The notes: a model not told the origin generated them from the sequence alone. DNA of 64,000 nt from Modestobacter sp. VKM Ac-2986 (GCF_026967795.1 NZ_JAPVBH010000001.1:671028-735027), one strand, 5' to 3'; positions 16,407-24,718 are shown, numbered from the stretch's first letter. Numbers and translations: made by a program.

Positions 16407-16464
16407 GGGGCCGTGTTCCCTGCAGGGCGAAAGTGGCCACTTTCGCCCCTCAGTGGGGTCCTTC
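16407..16464. repeat. Dispersed intergenic element with perfect palindrome (copy 2, variant)
   Basis: Ends match the intergenic family (GGGGCC... and GGGGTCCTT) but the centre is a perfect 24-base palindrome at 16425-16448 with arms GGGCGAAAGTGG and CCACTTTCGCCC. It fills the gap between two convergent stop codons (16397 and 16466) and is a good bidirectional terminator candidate. Confidence 0.7.
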
Positions 16465-16465
16465 C

Positions 16466-17191
16466 TCAGTCGGGGGCGTCGCTGGGGGCGGGGTTGACGC
16501 GGTCGGCGTCCCAGGTGGTGCGCTGCTTCTTGTCCGCCGGGGCGGTCTCGAGGCCGTCGGCGGCCAGGACCTCGGCGATGCAGCCGGCGCTGCCGCCGAC
16601 GTAGGTGGTGACCAGGTCGATGTCGGTGACCACGCACCACGCGCGGTCGGCCGGCCACCACACGTTGGCGCTCTGCTCGAACGGTTCGGCGGCCATGTTC
16701 TCCGCGGCCAGCCCGATCGGGCCGTTGATCAGCCAGTACTCGCGGTCGGGCAGGGACAGCGTCGGGTGGTCGGTGATGACCGCGCCGCCCTGGGCCACGG
16801 CGAACCAGCAGACGTCGGGCGTCGTCGTCCAGCGGGTGAGGACGGCGACGAGCCGCTCGGCGACCGGGGCGGGCAGGTGGCCGCGGGCCGGGGCGCCGTG
16901 CCACAGCGGGGCCTGGTCGTCGTTCTCGAAGTACTCCATGGCCCCGGTGACCGAGCCCCACTGCATCAGCGGGTGCGCGGTGGTGCCGTTGGCCGCGGCG
17001 ACGGAGGACCAGGGGACCTCGACGTCGTCGTCACCGACGTAGCGCACCGCGGGGTGGAAGACCCGGGCCACGGCCTCGAACGAGGCGGGCACCAGGGCGG
17101 CGACGGTGCCCGCGGCGGCGGCCTGGGCGGACTCGGCGAGCCAGATCCCGGCGGAGGTGTCCAGGGCGACGGATCGGCCGGTGAACTGCAC
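16466..17191 (-). CDS. Hypothetical protein
   Basis: A 241-residue soluble protein I do not recognise. It has VQFTGRSVALDTSAGIWLAE at the start, a Trp-rich centre (VWWPADRAWCVVTDIDLVTTY) and a charged C-terminus. The GTG at 17191 is chosen because GGGGAGG lies six bases upstream and the extended frame before it is low-complexity. No membrane segment or catalytic motif is evident. It lies downstream of nhaA on the same strand, but 337 bases away behind its own structured leader. Confidence 0.75.
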   Translation of the reverse strand: MQFTGRSVALDTSAGIWLAESAQAAAAGTVAALVPASFEAVARVFHPAVRYVGDDDVEVPWSSVAAANGTTAHPLMQWGSVTGAMEYFENDDQAPLWHGAPARGHLPAPVAERLVAVLTRWTTTPDVCWFAVAQGGAVITDHPTLSLPDREYWLINGPIGLAAENMAAEPFEQSANVWWPADRAWCVVTDIDLVTTYVGGSAGCIAEVLAADGLETAPADKKQRTTWDADRVNPAPSDAPD

Positions 17192-17528
17192 GTCGGACCT
17201 CCCCGGACAAACGGACAACCCCCAGGCTGCTCCGTGGCGCTGTACCCCACCGTAGTGGGGGAGCTGCGCACGGGCCGACTGGACAACGTCGGCAGCCTGG
17301 GGGTCGGGTGACTGTCCGGTTCTCGCTCGCCGCCATCGACGGACGGGCGGGATGCCGCTGCTCAGTCCGAGCTGTGGGTCTTCCACAGAGACTGGGCGGG
17401 CGGCCCATCTGGACGGCGGCTAGCGGACAGCCACCTCACGCGTCCTGTAAGTCATCAACTTCGGGACCACCTCCTCTCTCGTGTGACCCAACCGTACGAC
17501 GCGATCTGGGGGTCGGCAACGGCTTTTT
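17192..17528 (-). promoter_or_regulatory. Structured 337-base intergenic region
   Basis: No gene is seen. It contains a 12-base inverted repeat CCCCCAGGCTGC (17219-17230) and GCAGCCTGGGGG (17292-17303). Inside it is a smaller hairpin CCCCAC-CGTA-GTGGGG (about 17242-17257). Further upstream is CTGTGG-GTCTT-CCACAG (about 17370-17386). The region would serve as promoter and 5' leader of the 17191 gene and as terminator space for nhaA. Confidence 0.5.
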
Positions 17529-18839
17529 TCAGCTCTCAGCGGACGGTCGCTGATAGACGTCCGGGACCCCGTCGGCGTCGTCGTCCCGGGCCTCCTGCTC
17601 GGCGATGAGCCGGTACCGGCGGTCGCGCAGCCGGAGGATCACGGCGGCCAGCAGCGCGGCCAGCAGGGTGCCGGTCAGGACGCCGACCTTGACGTGCTCG
17701 TCGCGCTCGGAACCCGCCCCGAACGCCAGCTCGCCGATCAGCAGCGAGACGGTGAAGCCCATCCCGCCCAGCATCGCCAGGCCGATCACGTCGGGCCAGC
17801 CGAGCTCGGGGTCCAGTTCGGCCTTCGTGAAGCGCGAGACCAGCCAGGTGGCCCCCGCGATGCCGACGGTCTTGCCGGCCACCAGGCCGACGACGATGCC
17901 GATGGCCACGCTGTCCGACAGCGCGGTGCCCAGGCCGGAGAGCCCGCCCACGGTGACCCCGGCGGAGAAGAACGCGAAGACCGGGACGGCGAGGCCCTGC
18001 GAGATCGGCCGCACCCGGTGCTCGAAGTGCTCGGCCATCCCCGGCCCGGCGTCCGGGCCGCCGGCGGCGTCGCTGCGGACCACGGGCACGGTGAAGGCCA
18101 GCAGCACGCCGGCCACCGTCGCGTGCACGCCCGACTCGTGCATGAGCACCCAGGCGACGAGCGCCAGCGGGAGCAGCAGGTACCAGGAGCGGATGCGCTT
18201 CTGCACCAGCACGCCGAACAGCGCGATCGGCACCAGCGACAGCAGCAGCGGCACGACCTGCAGGGTGGAGGTGTAGAAGATCGCGATGATCGTGATGGCC
18301 AGCAGGTCGTCGACGATCGCCAGGGTGAGCAGGAAGGTGCGCAGCCCCGTGGGCAGGTGCGTGCTGATGACCGCCAGCACCGCGAGGGCGAAGGCGATGT
18401 CGGTGGCGGTGGGGATCGCCCAGCCGGTCAGCGCACCGTCGCCGGCGCGCAGGTTGACCAGCACGTAGAACACCGCCGGGGCGATCATCCCGCCGACGGC
18501 CGCGGCGACCGGCAGCGCGGCCTTGCGCGGGTCGCGGAGGTCGCCGGCGACGAACTCGCGCTTGAGCTCCAGCCCGGCGACGAAGAAGAAGACCGCGAGC
18601 AGGCCGTCGGCGGCCCAGGTGCCCAGCGTGAGGTCCAGGTGCAGCCCGAACAGGTCCGACGGGCCGACCCGCAGGTCGCGCAGCGACTCGTAGGCCGCCG
18701 ACCACGGGGTGTTCGCCCAGACCAGCGCGATCAGCGCGCCGATCATGAGCAGGACGCCGCCGACGGTCTCCTTGCGCAGGACGTCGGCGATGCGGGTGGC
18801 CTCGCGGTACGAGCCGCGGTCGAACAGGGTGCTGGGCAC
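17529..18839 (-). CDS. nhaA: Na+/H+ antiporter NhaA
   Basis: A 436-residue inner-membrane antiporter exchanging protons for sodium. About eleven helices are seen. Family signatures: [35 protein letters not shown] (the TD pair of the unwound helix) and AIVDDLLAI, which carries the paired transport aspartates. The cytosolic tail ([22 protein letters not shown]) is acidic. The GTG at 18839 has GGAGG upstream. Expected role: pH and sodium homeostasis. No operon partner. Confidence 0.95.
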   Translation of the reverse strand: MPSTLFDRGSYREATRIADVLRKETVGGVLLMIGALIALVWANTPWSAAYESLRDLRVGPSDLFGLHLDLTLGTWAADGLLAVFFFVAGLELKREFVAGDLRDPRKAALPVAAAVGGMIAPAVFYVLVNLRAGDGALTGWAIPTATDIAFALAVLAVISTHLPTGLRTFLLTLAIVDDLLAITIIAIFYTSTLQVVPLLLSLVPIALFGVLVQKRIRSWYLLLPLALVAWVLMHESGVHATVAGVLLAFTVPVVRSDAAGGPDAGPGMAEHFEHRVRPISQGLAVPVFAFFSAGVTVGGLSGLGTALSDSVAIGIVVGLVAGKTVGIAGATWLVSRFTKAELDPELGWPDVIGLAMLGGMGFTVSLLIGELAFGAGSERDEHVKVGVLTGTLLAALLAAVILRLRDRRYRLIAEQEARDDDADGVPDVYQRPSAES

Positions 18840-18910
18840 GGGAACGCCTCCGGGGTGCGGGGTCGGCTGAGGAGTTGCCGACCAGACTTCCCGGCGCACC
18901 GGTGGCGACC

Positions 18911-19765
18911 CTACCGGGCGAGGAGCTCCCGCACCCGCCCGGACAGCCCGGCGTCCCCGCGGTCGACGCCGTCCAGCCGGGTCACCGGCGAGGCCCCGCG
19001 GATGCCCGACAGCAGCCAGACGGCGTCGGCGGCGTGCAGGTCGGCCACCGTGCCGGGGGTGATCGACGTGGGCCAGCCGTCGGCCTCGGCGCGGGTGAAC
19101 AGCCGGGCCTGGGTGGTCCCGGCCAGGATCCCGGTCTCCACCGGCGGGGTGTGCAGCCGGCCGCCGGCGGCCCACACCACGGTCGAGGTCGGACCCTCCA
19201 GCACCCGGTCCTCCAGGGAGGTGAAGACGACGTCGTCGGCGCCGACGGAGTGCGCGTGCCGGCCCGCGGCCATGTTCACCGCGTAGGACAGCGTCTTGGC
19301 CCCGCCCAGCAGCCACGGCGCCCCCGCCCGGAAGTCGGCCGGGAGGCCCAGCGACAGGGTGACGACGCTGATGCCCTCGGTGCGCTGGCGCAGCGTCTCG
19401 GCCGGGACGGCGGCCAGCAGCGCCAGCAGCGTCGGCGGGGTGCCCTCGCCCAGCCCGCGGGTGAGGAACACCCGGCAGGCGCCCTCGACGTCAGCCGGCC
19501 AGCCGTCGACCGCGGCGGCCACCACGGCCCGCACCGCGTCGTCCCCGGGGTGGGTGATGCCCAGGATCCGCGCCGAGCGCTGCAGCCGGACCAGGTGGTC
19601 GTCCAGGTGCGGGGTCGCCCCGCCGGCGACCAGTGCGGACTCGAAGACGCCGTCACCGCGGCCCAGGCCCAGGTCGAACGCGGTGACCACCGGCTCGTCC
19701 GGGGAGACCGCCGTCGCCGCACCGTTCCGCCAGACCGCCACCCGAGGACTCGTCACCCGGTCCAC
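18911..19765 (-). CDS. Class IV aminotransferase, probable aminodeoxychorismate lyase
   Basis: A 284-residue fold-type IV PLP enzyme. The Schiff-base lysine is in [12 protein letters not shown] (about residue 157). Other signatures are [16 protein letters not shown] near the N-terminus and [20 protein letters not shown]. The family covers PabC (folate synthesis), branched-chain and D-amino acid aminotransferases; sequence alone favours PabC-like but does not prove it. It is divergent from the Fur-family gene, and Mycobacterium carries a class IV aminotransferase (Rv0812) beside the same YgfZ gene. Confidence 0.85.
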   Translation of the reverse strand: MDRVTSPRVAVWRNGAATAVSPDEPVVTAFDLGLGRGDGVFESALVAGGATPHLDDHLVRLQRSARILGITHPGDDAVRAVVAAAVDGWPADVEGACRVFLTRGLGEGTPPTLLALLAAVPAETLRQRTEGISVVTLSLGLPADFRAGAPWLLGGAKTLSYAVNMAAGRHAHSVGADDVVFTSLEDRVLEGPTSTVVWAAGGRLHTPPVETGILAGTTQARLFTRAEADGWPTSITPGTVADLHAADAVWLLSGIRGASPVTRLDGVDRGDAGLSGRVRELLAR

Positions 19766-19794
19766 CCTGCCACCCGCGCTCTAGGCTCGGCAGC

Positions 19795-20271
19795 GTGTCC
19801 GGACCGGAGAACGTCGAGCCGTCACGGGCTCCGGCCCAGCGACCCCTGGCCGCGGAGCTGCGCTCCCGCGGGATGCGGCTGACCAGCCAGCGACAGCGGG
19901 TGCTGGCCGCGGTCTCCGCGCTCGAGCACGGCACGCCCGAGGAGATCGGCGCCCGGCTGCGCGCCGAGGCCGGGCCCGACGGCGCCGCGCCCGACACCTC
20001 CACGGTCTACCGCGCGCTGGAGCTGCTGGAGAAGCTCGGGCTGGTCTGGCACACCCACCTGGGCAAGGGCGCGCCGATCTACCACGCCGGCCAGCAGCAC
20101 CGGCACGTGCACGTGGTCTGCCAGACCTGCGGGGAGATCAGCTCGGTCGACCCGGGGGTGCTCGACGGGGCGGCGGAACGTCTGAGGGCCGACCTGGGTT
20201 TCAGCCTGGACGTGGGCCACGTGGCGCTGTCCGGCACCTGCCGAGCCTGCACGGAGAAGGAGACCCCATGA
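19795..20271 (+). CDS. Fur-family metalloregulator (FurB/Zur type)
   Basis: A 158-residue Fur protein. The winged helix spans about residues 18-95 (LRSRGMRLTSQRQRVLAAVS and TSTVYRALELLEKLGLV). The dimerisation and metal domain has GQQHRHVHVVCQTCGEI, and the structural zinc cysteines appear as CQTC and CRAC. That four-cysteine pattern fits Zur/FurB, though Fur cannot be excluded. TAGGCT ends seven bases before the GTG, a leaderless arrangement. Its stop overlaps the start of a spacer ORF that leads to ygfZ. Confidence 0.88.
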   Translation: MSGPENVEPSRAPAQRPLAAELRSRGMRLTSQRQRVLAAVSALEHGTPEEIGARLRAEAGPDGAAPDTSTVYRALELLEKLGLVWHTHLGKGAPIYHAGQQHRHVHVVCQTCGEISSVDPGVLDGAAERLRADLGFSLDVGHVALSGTCRACTEKETP

Positions 20272-20351
20272 GCGCGAAGACGACGGGCGAGCGATCATCG
20301 CAGGGAGCGCCAGCGACCGAGGAGCGGAACGAGTCCGGAGTCGAGTCATGA
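20268..20351 (+). repeat. Bridging spacer ORF between fur and ygfZ
   Basis: Eighty-four bases form a 27-codon ORF beginning MSAKTTGERSSQGAPATEER. Its ATG overlaps the Fur stop and its TGA overlaps the ygfZ ATG, both as ATGA. It contains GAGCGCCAGCGA followed shortly by GAGGAG, shared with the spacer at 61763-61843. It is low-complexity, so function as a peptide is doubtful; it may keep ribosomes moving between the two genes. Confidence 0.55.
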
Positions 20352-21463
20352 CATCGACCTCACCGCTGCTGCAGCGCCCCGGCGCCGTCGCCCTGGACCA
20401 GGAGGCCGCCACCGTCGCGGCCCACTACGGCGAGCCGCTGCCCGAGCAGCGCCGGCTGGCCGAGGGCGCCGGCCTGGTCGACCGCAGCGACCGCGACGTG
20501 CTCGTCGTCCCGGGCGCGGACCGGCTGTCCTGGTTGCACAGCCTGACCAGCCAGCACCTCGAGCGGCTCGGCGACGCCACCGGGTCCGAGGCGCTGGTCC
20601 TCTCCCCGCAGGGCCACGTCGAGCACCACGTCGTCCTCACCGAGCTCGACGGCACCACCTGGGGCGACGTCGAGCCCGGCACGGGTGCGGCGCTGGTGAC
20701 CTTCCTGCAGCGGATGCGCTTCATGCTGCGGGTCGACCCGGCGCTGGTGACCGACGCGTGGGCGCTGCTGTCGCTGGTCGGCCCGCGCGGCGACGAGGTG
20801 CTCGCCGCCGCCGGCTGGCCCGTGCCCGCGACGCCCTACGCCGTCCTGCCGCTGGACGGCGGTGGCTGGGTGCGCCGGATGCCGGCGATCGGCGACGGGA
20901 CGGCGGCGGTGGTCGACCTGCTCGTGCCCCGCGCCGACCTCGACGCCCGGGCCGCCGAGCTGCAGGCCGCCGGTGCCGTGCTGGCCGGGGTGGACGCCTA
21001 CGAGGCGCTGCGGGTCGAGGCCCGCCGTCCGCGGGCCGGGGTCGACTCCGACCACCGCACCATCCCCAACGAGCTGGAGTGGCTGCAGACCGCCGTCCAC
21101 CTCGAGAAGGGCTGCTACCGCGGTCAGGAGACCGTCGCCCGGGTGCACAACCTGGGCCGCCCGCCGCGCCGGCTGGTGCTGCTGCACCTCGACGGCATGG
21201 CCGAGACGCTGCCCCGCCCCGGGACGCCGGTCACCTCCGGCACCCGCGAGGTCGGCCGGCTGGGCACCGCGGTGCGCCACCACGAGCTGGGCGTCATCGC
21301 CCTCGCCCTGGTCAAGCAGTCACTGGCGCCCGACGCGGCGCTCAAGGTGGGCGAGGCGGCGGCCGCCATCGACCCCGACGACACCCCCGCGACCCTCGAC
21401 GACACCCGGGCGGCGGCCCGCGACCGCGTCCGGGCGGTCCGGTCTGCGACGATCGGCCGGTGA
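20348..21463 (+). CDS. ygfZ: YgfZ/GcvT-domain folate-binding protein
   Basis: A 371-residue protein homologous to YgfZ, which helps assemble or repair iron-sulfur clusters in a folate-dependent way. The diagnostic motif KGCYRGQETVARVHNLGRPP lies near residue 257, including the key cysteine. The N-terminal half has the GcvT-like fold (VVPGADRLSWLHSLTSQHLE). It is cytosolic. Mycobacterium has the equivalent gene (Rv0811c) next to the class IV aminotransferase. Translation is probably coupled to fur through the spacer ORF. Confidence 0.92.
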   Translation: MTSTSPLLQRPGAVALDQEAATVAAHYGEPLPEQRRLAEGAGLVDRSDRDVLVVPGADRLSWLHSLTSQHLERLGDATGSEALVLSPQGHVEHHVVLTELDGTTWGDVEPGTGAALVTFLQRMRFMLRVDPALVTDAWALLSLVGPRGDEVLAAAGWPVPATPYAVLPLDGGGWVRRMPAIGDGTAAVVDLLVPRADLDARAAELQAAGAVLAGVDAYEALRVEARRPRAGVDSDHRTIPNELEWLQTAVHLEKGCYRGQETVARVHNLGRPPRRLVLLHLDGMAETLPRPGTPVTSGTREVGRLGTAVRHHELGVIALALVKQSLAPDAALKVGEAAAAIDPDDTPATLDDTRAAARDRVRAVRSATIGR

Positions 21464-21521
21464 CCCCGGGCGCGTGCCCGGGGCTGGCATCCACCGTCCC
21501 CACTCCCGCGGAGGTCGCGCG

Positions 21522-22088
21522 ATGACTGCTCCCACCCCTGCCGCTGCCGGCGGCGCCGGCGTCGACGAGCTGCTGGACCCCTCGTTCCTCGACGGCGTCC
21601 AGGACGTGCCGATGGCCGAGGTGCGGGCGCTGCGGCACCGCGCCGAGCAGGAGGAGGTCAACCTCTCCTACACGCGGCGCCTGCTGCAGGGCCGGCTGGA
21701 CATCGTGCGGCGCGAGCTGCAGCGCCGCGCCGAGCACGACGGGCGCTCGCTGGTCGACCTGCTGCCGGAGATCCTGTCCGAGAAGGGCCGCGGCCCCGCG
21801 CACGGCCTGGGCCGGCACCAGACCGTGCAGCCCACCTCGCCCGAGCAGTTCGAGACCTGGGTGAACAGCCTCGCGCCGGGCGCCGACCTCACCGACGTCC
21901 CGTCCATGCCCGACGACCTGCTCGAGCGCACGGCCCGGTCGCTGGCCGCCGGCGAGCGGACGCTGTCCGAGCGCCGTCGCGGCGTGCAGGCGGTGATGGA
22001 CGCCGTCGCCGGTGAGCTGGCCCGCCGTTACCGCGAGGGCCTGGCCGACGTCGCCCAGCTGCTGGCCGACGAGTCCCGGCACGGCTGA
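21522..22088 (+). CDS. rsiG: RsiG-like c-di-GMP-responsive anti-sigma factor
   Basis: A 188-residue helical protein. The c-di-GMP signature of RsiG, E(X3)S(X2)R(X3)Q(X3)D, occurs twice: EVNLSYTRRLLQGRLD (E45, S49, R52, Q56, D60) and ERTLSERRRGVQAVMD (E145, S149, R152, Q156, D160), exactly 100 residues apart. In Streptomyces, RsiG bound to c-di-GMP holds the sporulation or motility sigma factor WhiG. The sigma gene is not in this window. The ATG has GGAGG eight bases upstream. It follows ygfZ by 58 bases and ends just before a dispersed intergenic element. Assignment relies on motif spacing and helical context. Confidence 0.88.
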   Translation: MTAPTPAAAGGAGVDELLDPSFLDGVQDVPMAEVRALRHRAEQEEVNLSYTRRLLQGRLDIVRRELQRRAEHDGRSLVDLLPEILSEKGRGPAHGLGRHQTVQPTSPEQFETWVNSLAPGADLTDVPSMPDDLLERTARSLAAGERTLSERRRGVQAVMDAVAGELARRYREGLADVAQLLADESRHG

Positions 22089-22094
22089 AGGTCG

Positions 22095-22191
22095 AAGGAC
22101 CCCGTCCTCCTCGGCACGAGCAAGCTCGTACCGAGCCTCGGGACGGGGCCCGACCCCACTCCGAGCTCGGAGCGGGGCCCTGCGAGGGGGC
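22095..22191. repeat. Dispersed intergenic element (copy 3, long form)
   Basis: Starts six bases after the rsiG stop. It carries AAGGACCCCGTCC at the left and GCGAGGGGGCC at the right, with GAGCAAGCTCG and CCGAGCTCGG hairpins between. It appears to be a double or expanded version of the family. Probably terminates the ygfZ-rsiG transcript. Confidence 0.65.
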
Positions 22192-22219
22192 CGTCCCGGC
22201 ACGTCGGGATGATGGCCGC

Positions 22220-23197
22220 ATGAGCGAGTGGCCGCAGAACCCGGTGCTGGTGGAGGTGTGGCGCGGCGGGCTGGCGTCCGACGTGCTCGAGTCGGTGCAC
22301 CGGGGGTCGCTCGTCGTCCTCGGTGCCGACGGTGCGCCGCAGCTGGCCGTCGGGGACGTCGACCGGCCGGTGCTGCCGCGGTCGTCGAACAAGCCGGTGC
22401 AGGCCACCGTCTACCTCGACGCCGGCTGGCAGCCCCGGGACGACCGGGAGCTGGCGCTGGCCGCCGCCTCGCACAACGGTGAGGACGACCACCGCGAGCT
22501 GGCCGGGCAGGTGCTGGCGCACGCCGGGCTGGAGCCCGCGCACCTCGGCTGCCCGCCGGCGCTGCCCGGGCACGAGGCCACCCGCGCGCACTGGCTGGTC
22601 GAGGGCCGGGCGTCGGAGCGGCTGGCGATGAACTGCTCGGGCAAGCACTCGGCGATGCTGGCCGCCTGCGTGGCGGCCGGCTGGCCGACCGAGGGCTACC
22701 TGGACCCCGCGCACCCGCTGCAGCAGGCGATCGAGGCGCGGTTGGGCGAGGCCGGGGGAGACCCGGTGTCAGCCGTCGTCGTCGACGGGTGCGGGGCGCC
22801 CCAGCACGCGATCCCCCTCACCGGGCTGGCCCGCGGCGTCCTTTCGCTGGTGCAGGCCGAGCCGGGCACGGCCGGCCGCCGCGTCGCCGACGCGATGCGC
22901 GCCCACCCGTGGCTGGTCGCCGGCACCGGGCGCGAGGACACCGAGCTGATGCAGGCCGTCGACGGGCTGCTGGTCAAGGGCGGGGCCGACGGCGTGCACG
23001 TCGCGGCGCTGCCCGGTGCCGGGGCGGTCGCCCTGAAGCTGGACGACGGCGGCGACCGCGGCCGGCTGCCCGCGCTCTGCGCCGGCCTGCTGCAGCTGGG
23101 CGTGCCCGCCGAGACCCTCGCCCCCTGGTCGTCGACCGCGGTCTCCGGCGGCGAGGGCGTGGTCGGCCGCATCCGCCCGTCCGACGTCCTGCGCTGA
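22220..23197 (+). CDS. Type II-like L-asparaginase (AnsA/Rhizobium etli family)
   Basis: A 325-residue asparaginase of the R. etli (PF06089) family, which hydrolyses asparagine to aspartate and ammonia and is unrelated in fold to E. coli AnsB. Conserved signatures: LPRSSNKPVQATVY, AAASHNGEDDH and MNCSGKHSAMLAAC, giving the serine/lysine active-site region and the metal cysteine. GREDTELMQAVDGLLVKGGADG is also typical. It is cytosolic and stands alone between structured intergenic regions. A -10-like GATGAT six bases before the ATG suggests a leaderless message. Confidence 0.9.
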   Translation: MSEWPQNPVLVEVWRGGLASDVLESVHRGSLVVLGADGAPQLAVGDVDRPVLPRSSNKPVQATVYLDAGWQPRDDRELALAAASHNGEDDHRELAGQVLAHAGLEPAHLGCPPALPGHEATRAHWLVEGRASERLAMNCSGKHSAMLAACVAAGWPTEGYLDPAHPLQQAIEARLGEAGGDPVSAVVVDGCGAPQHAIPLTGLARGVLSLVQAEPGTAGRRVADAMRAHPWLVAGTGREDTELMQAVDGLLVKGGADGVHVAALPGAGAVALKLDDGGDRGRLPALCAGLLQLGVPAETLAPWSSTAVSGGEGVVGRIRPSDVLR

Positions 23198-23259
23198 GCC
23201 CTCGTCGGCCGGCTCGGCCGGGTCCGGCCGTGATGGGGGCTGCGGGCCAGTCCGTGCCA

Positions 23260-23339
23260 GCGCGGGTCAACCCGCACCAGCAGACGTTGAGCCGCGTCCT
23301 CACGCGGCTCGACCCCAGCTCGCCCGGGTTGACCCGCGC
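23260..23339. repeat. Large nested inverted repeat
   Basis: Outer arms GCGCGGGTCAACCCG (23260-23274) and CGGGTTGACCCGCGC (23325-23339) are perfect complements. A second perfect pair lies inside: GAGCCGCGT (23289-23297) and ACGCGGCTC (23302-23310). It occupies the gap after asparaginase and could end that transcript or act as a protein-binding site for the XRE gene 130 bases on. The rest of the 274-base gap holds the promoter described next. Confidence 0.6.
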
Positions 23340-23422
23340 AGCGGCTCGGCGCGGCACTGCGGGGGCGCGGACGTACGACGGGCCGCACGGCGTGGCACCG
23401 TGGGCCGGCGGGTCGAGGAGGG

Positions 23423-23465
23423 TGCTAGCGGTGCGCTTGCAGGAGCTAGCAGTCGGGGCTAACGT
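23423..23465 (+). promoter_or_regulatory. Promoter and putative operator of the XRE gene
   Basis: TGCTAGC (23423-23429) and GCTAGCA (23445-23451) form an inverted repeat with 22-base spacing, and GCTAAC (23458-23463) gives a third similar half-site overlapping the -10. TAACGT (23460-23465) ends six bases before the GTG at 23472, the leaderless pattern. Autoregulation by the XRE protein is an inference. Confidence 0.6.
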
Positions 23466-23471
23466 GATCAT

Positions 23472-23960
23472 GTGCAGCGACCCACGGAGTTCGTCCGCGA
23501 GCAGGTGACCGCGGTCCGCGAGAGCGTGGTCACCGCGGCCGCCGAGGCCCAGACCGTGCCCGCGGCCGTGAGCTCACAGGTGGGGGAGTTCATCCGCTCC
23601 CAGCGCAGCGCCGCCCAGGTGTCGCTGCGCGAGCTGGCCCGGGTGGCCGGGGTGAGCAACCCCTACCTCTCCCAGGTCGAGCGCGGCCTGCGCAAGCCGT
23701 CGGCGGAGATCCTGGCCCAGATCGCCCGGGGCCTGAAGATCTCCGCCGAGACGCTCTACGAGCAGGCCGGCATCCTCGACCGCCGGTCGGGCACCGCCGG
23801 CACGGTCGCCGCCATCCGCGGCGACGAGGCGCTGTCGGAGCGGCACAAGGCCGTGCTCCTGGAGCTGTACGAGACCTACGCCCGCGAACACGCCGCCCAG
23901 CTCGCCCGCGAGCTCGAGGCGGCCGCCCCCACCCCCACCCCCTCGGAGGAGACGGCATGA
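23472..23960 (+). CDS. XRE-family HTH regulator (Rv0474-like)
   Basis: A 162-residue regulator with a central HTH (about residues 37-95): LRELARVAGVSNPYLSQVER then GLRKPSAEILAQIARGL. An N-terminal helical segment and a C-terminal acidic helical tail flank it. It precedes and overlaps (ATGA) an HbhA-like gene, the same order as Rv0474-hbhA in M. tuberculosis, so local control of that gene is likely. The GTG is chosen because of the TAACGT promoter element six bases before it. Confidence 0.9.
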   Translation: MQRPTEFVREQVTAVRESVVTAAAEAQTVPAAVSSQVGEFIRSQRSAAQVSLRELARVAGVSNPYLSQVERGLRKPSAEILAQIARGLKISAETLYEQAGILDRRSGTAGTVAAIRGDEALSERHKAVLLELYETYAREHAAQLARELEAAAPTPTPSEETA

Positions 23961-24718
23961 GCCGCACCGACACCCTGAAGCACTACGGCGAGACCCTCGT
24001 CGAGACCGGCCGCACCGGCCTGCTGGCCGCGCTCGGCGCCGGTGACGTCGCCGTCGACCGCGCCCGCACCGTCGTCGGCGGCCTGCGCTCCCGCGCCGAG
24101 GCGCTCCCCGGCGAGGCGCAGGTCCAGGTCGACCTGGGCGCCAAGGAGGCCCGCACCCGGGTCGAGGCCGCGCGCGAGCAGGCCCGCCGGGCCGCCGCCC
24201 AGGCCCGCACCACCGTGACCGAGCTGCGCCCGGAGGCGGTGCTCGGCACCGTCACCGGCCTGGTCGACAGCGCCCGCACCCAGGCGCTGGAGGCCATCGG
24301 CGAGCTGGCCGGCCGCGGCGAGCAGCTGGTCGGCGACCTGCGCCGGCAGCCGGCCTTCCGCAAGGTGGTCGCCCGCACCGAGCGCGCCGTGGACGCCGTC
24401 GAGGACGGGCTCGAGGACGCGCTCGCCGAGACCGCCGACACCGTCGCCGAGGCCTCCGACACCGTGACCTCCGTGGCGCAGAAGACGGCGGCCCGCACCG
24501 GCGCGGCCGTCGAGTCGGCCACCGCCGAGGTCCAGGACGCCGCTGAGGCCACGAAGGCCACCGTGGCCGACGCCGCCGCCGAGCCCGCGACGACCGAGCC
24601 CGCCCCCGCCGAGCCGGCCGTGACGCCGTCCGTGGAGGCGCCGGCCGCGAAGCGGGCGAAGGCCACGGTGCCCGACCCGCTCGCCGTCCCGGCCAAGACC
24701 CGCCGCACGGGGAAGTGA
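23957..24718 (+). CDS. HbhA-like helical heparin-binding protein
   Basis: A 253-residue, almost entirely helical Ala/Glu/Arg-rich protein without signal peptide. It has heptad-like repeats from about residue 50 to 190 and a Pro/Ala/Lys-rich C-terminal tail (EAPAAKRAKATVPDP then AKTRRTGK), reminiscent of the lysine-rich tail of mycobacterial HbhA. HbhA is an adhesin and lipid-associated protein in Mycobacterium; a role in lipid or polar growth processes is more plausible in a free-living relative. Low-complexity composition limits homology claims; order (XRE, HbhA, DUF2516) is the best support. Confidence 0.75.
   Translation: MSRTDTLKHYGETLVETGRTGLLAALGAGDVAVDRARTVVGGLRSRAEALPGEAQVQVDLGAKEARTRVEAAREQARRAAAQARTTVTELRPEAVLGTVTGLVDSARTQALEAIGELAGRGEQLVGDLRRQPAFRKVVARTERAVDAVEDGLEDALAETADTVAEASDTVTSVAQKTAARTGAAVESATAEVQDAAEATKATVADAAAEPATTEPAPAEPAVTPSVEAPAAKRAKATVPDPLAVPAKTRRTGK

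Noticed and set aside
18840-19316. Upstream extension of nhaA
   Set aside because: It overlaps the class IV aminotransferase in another frame; GTG 18839 has a Shine-Dalgarno.
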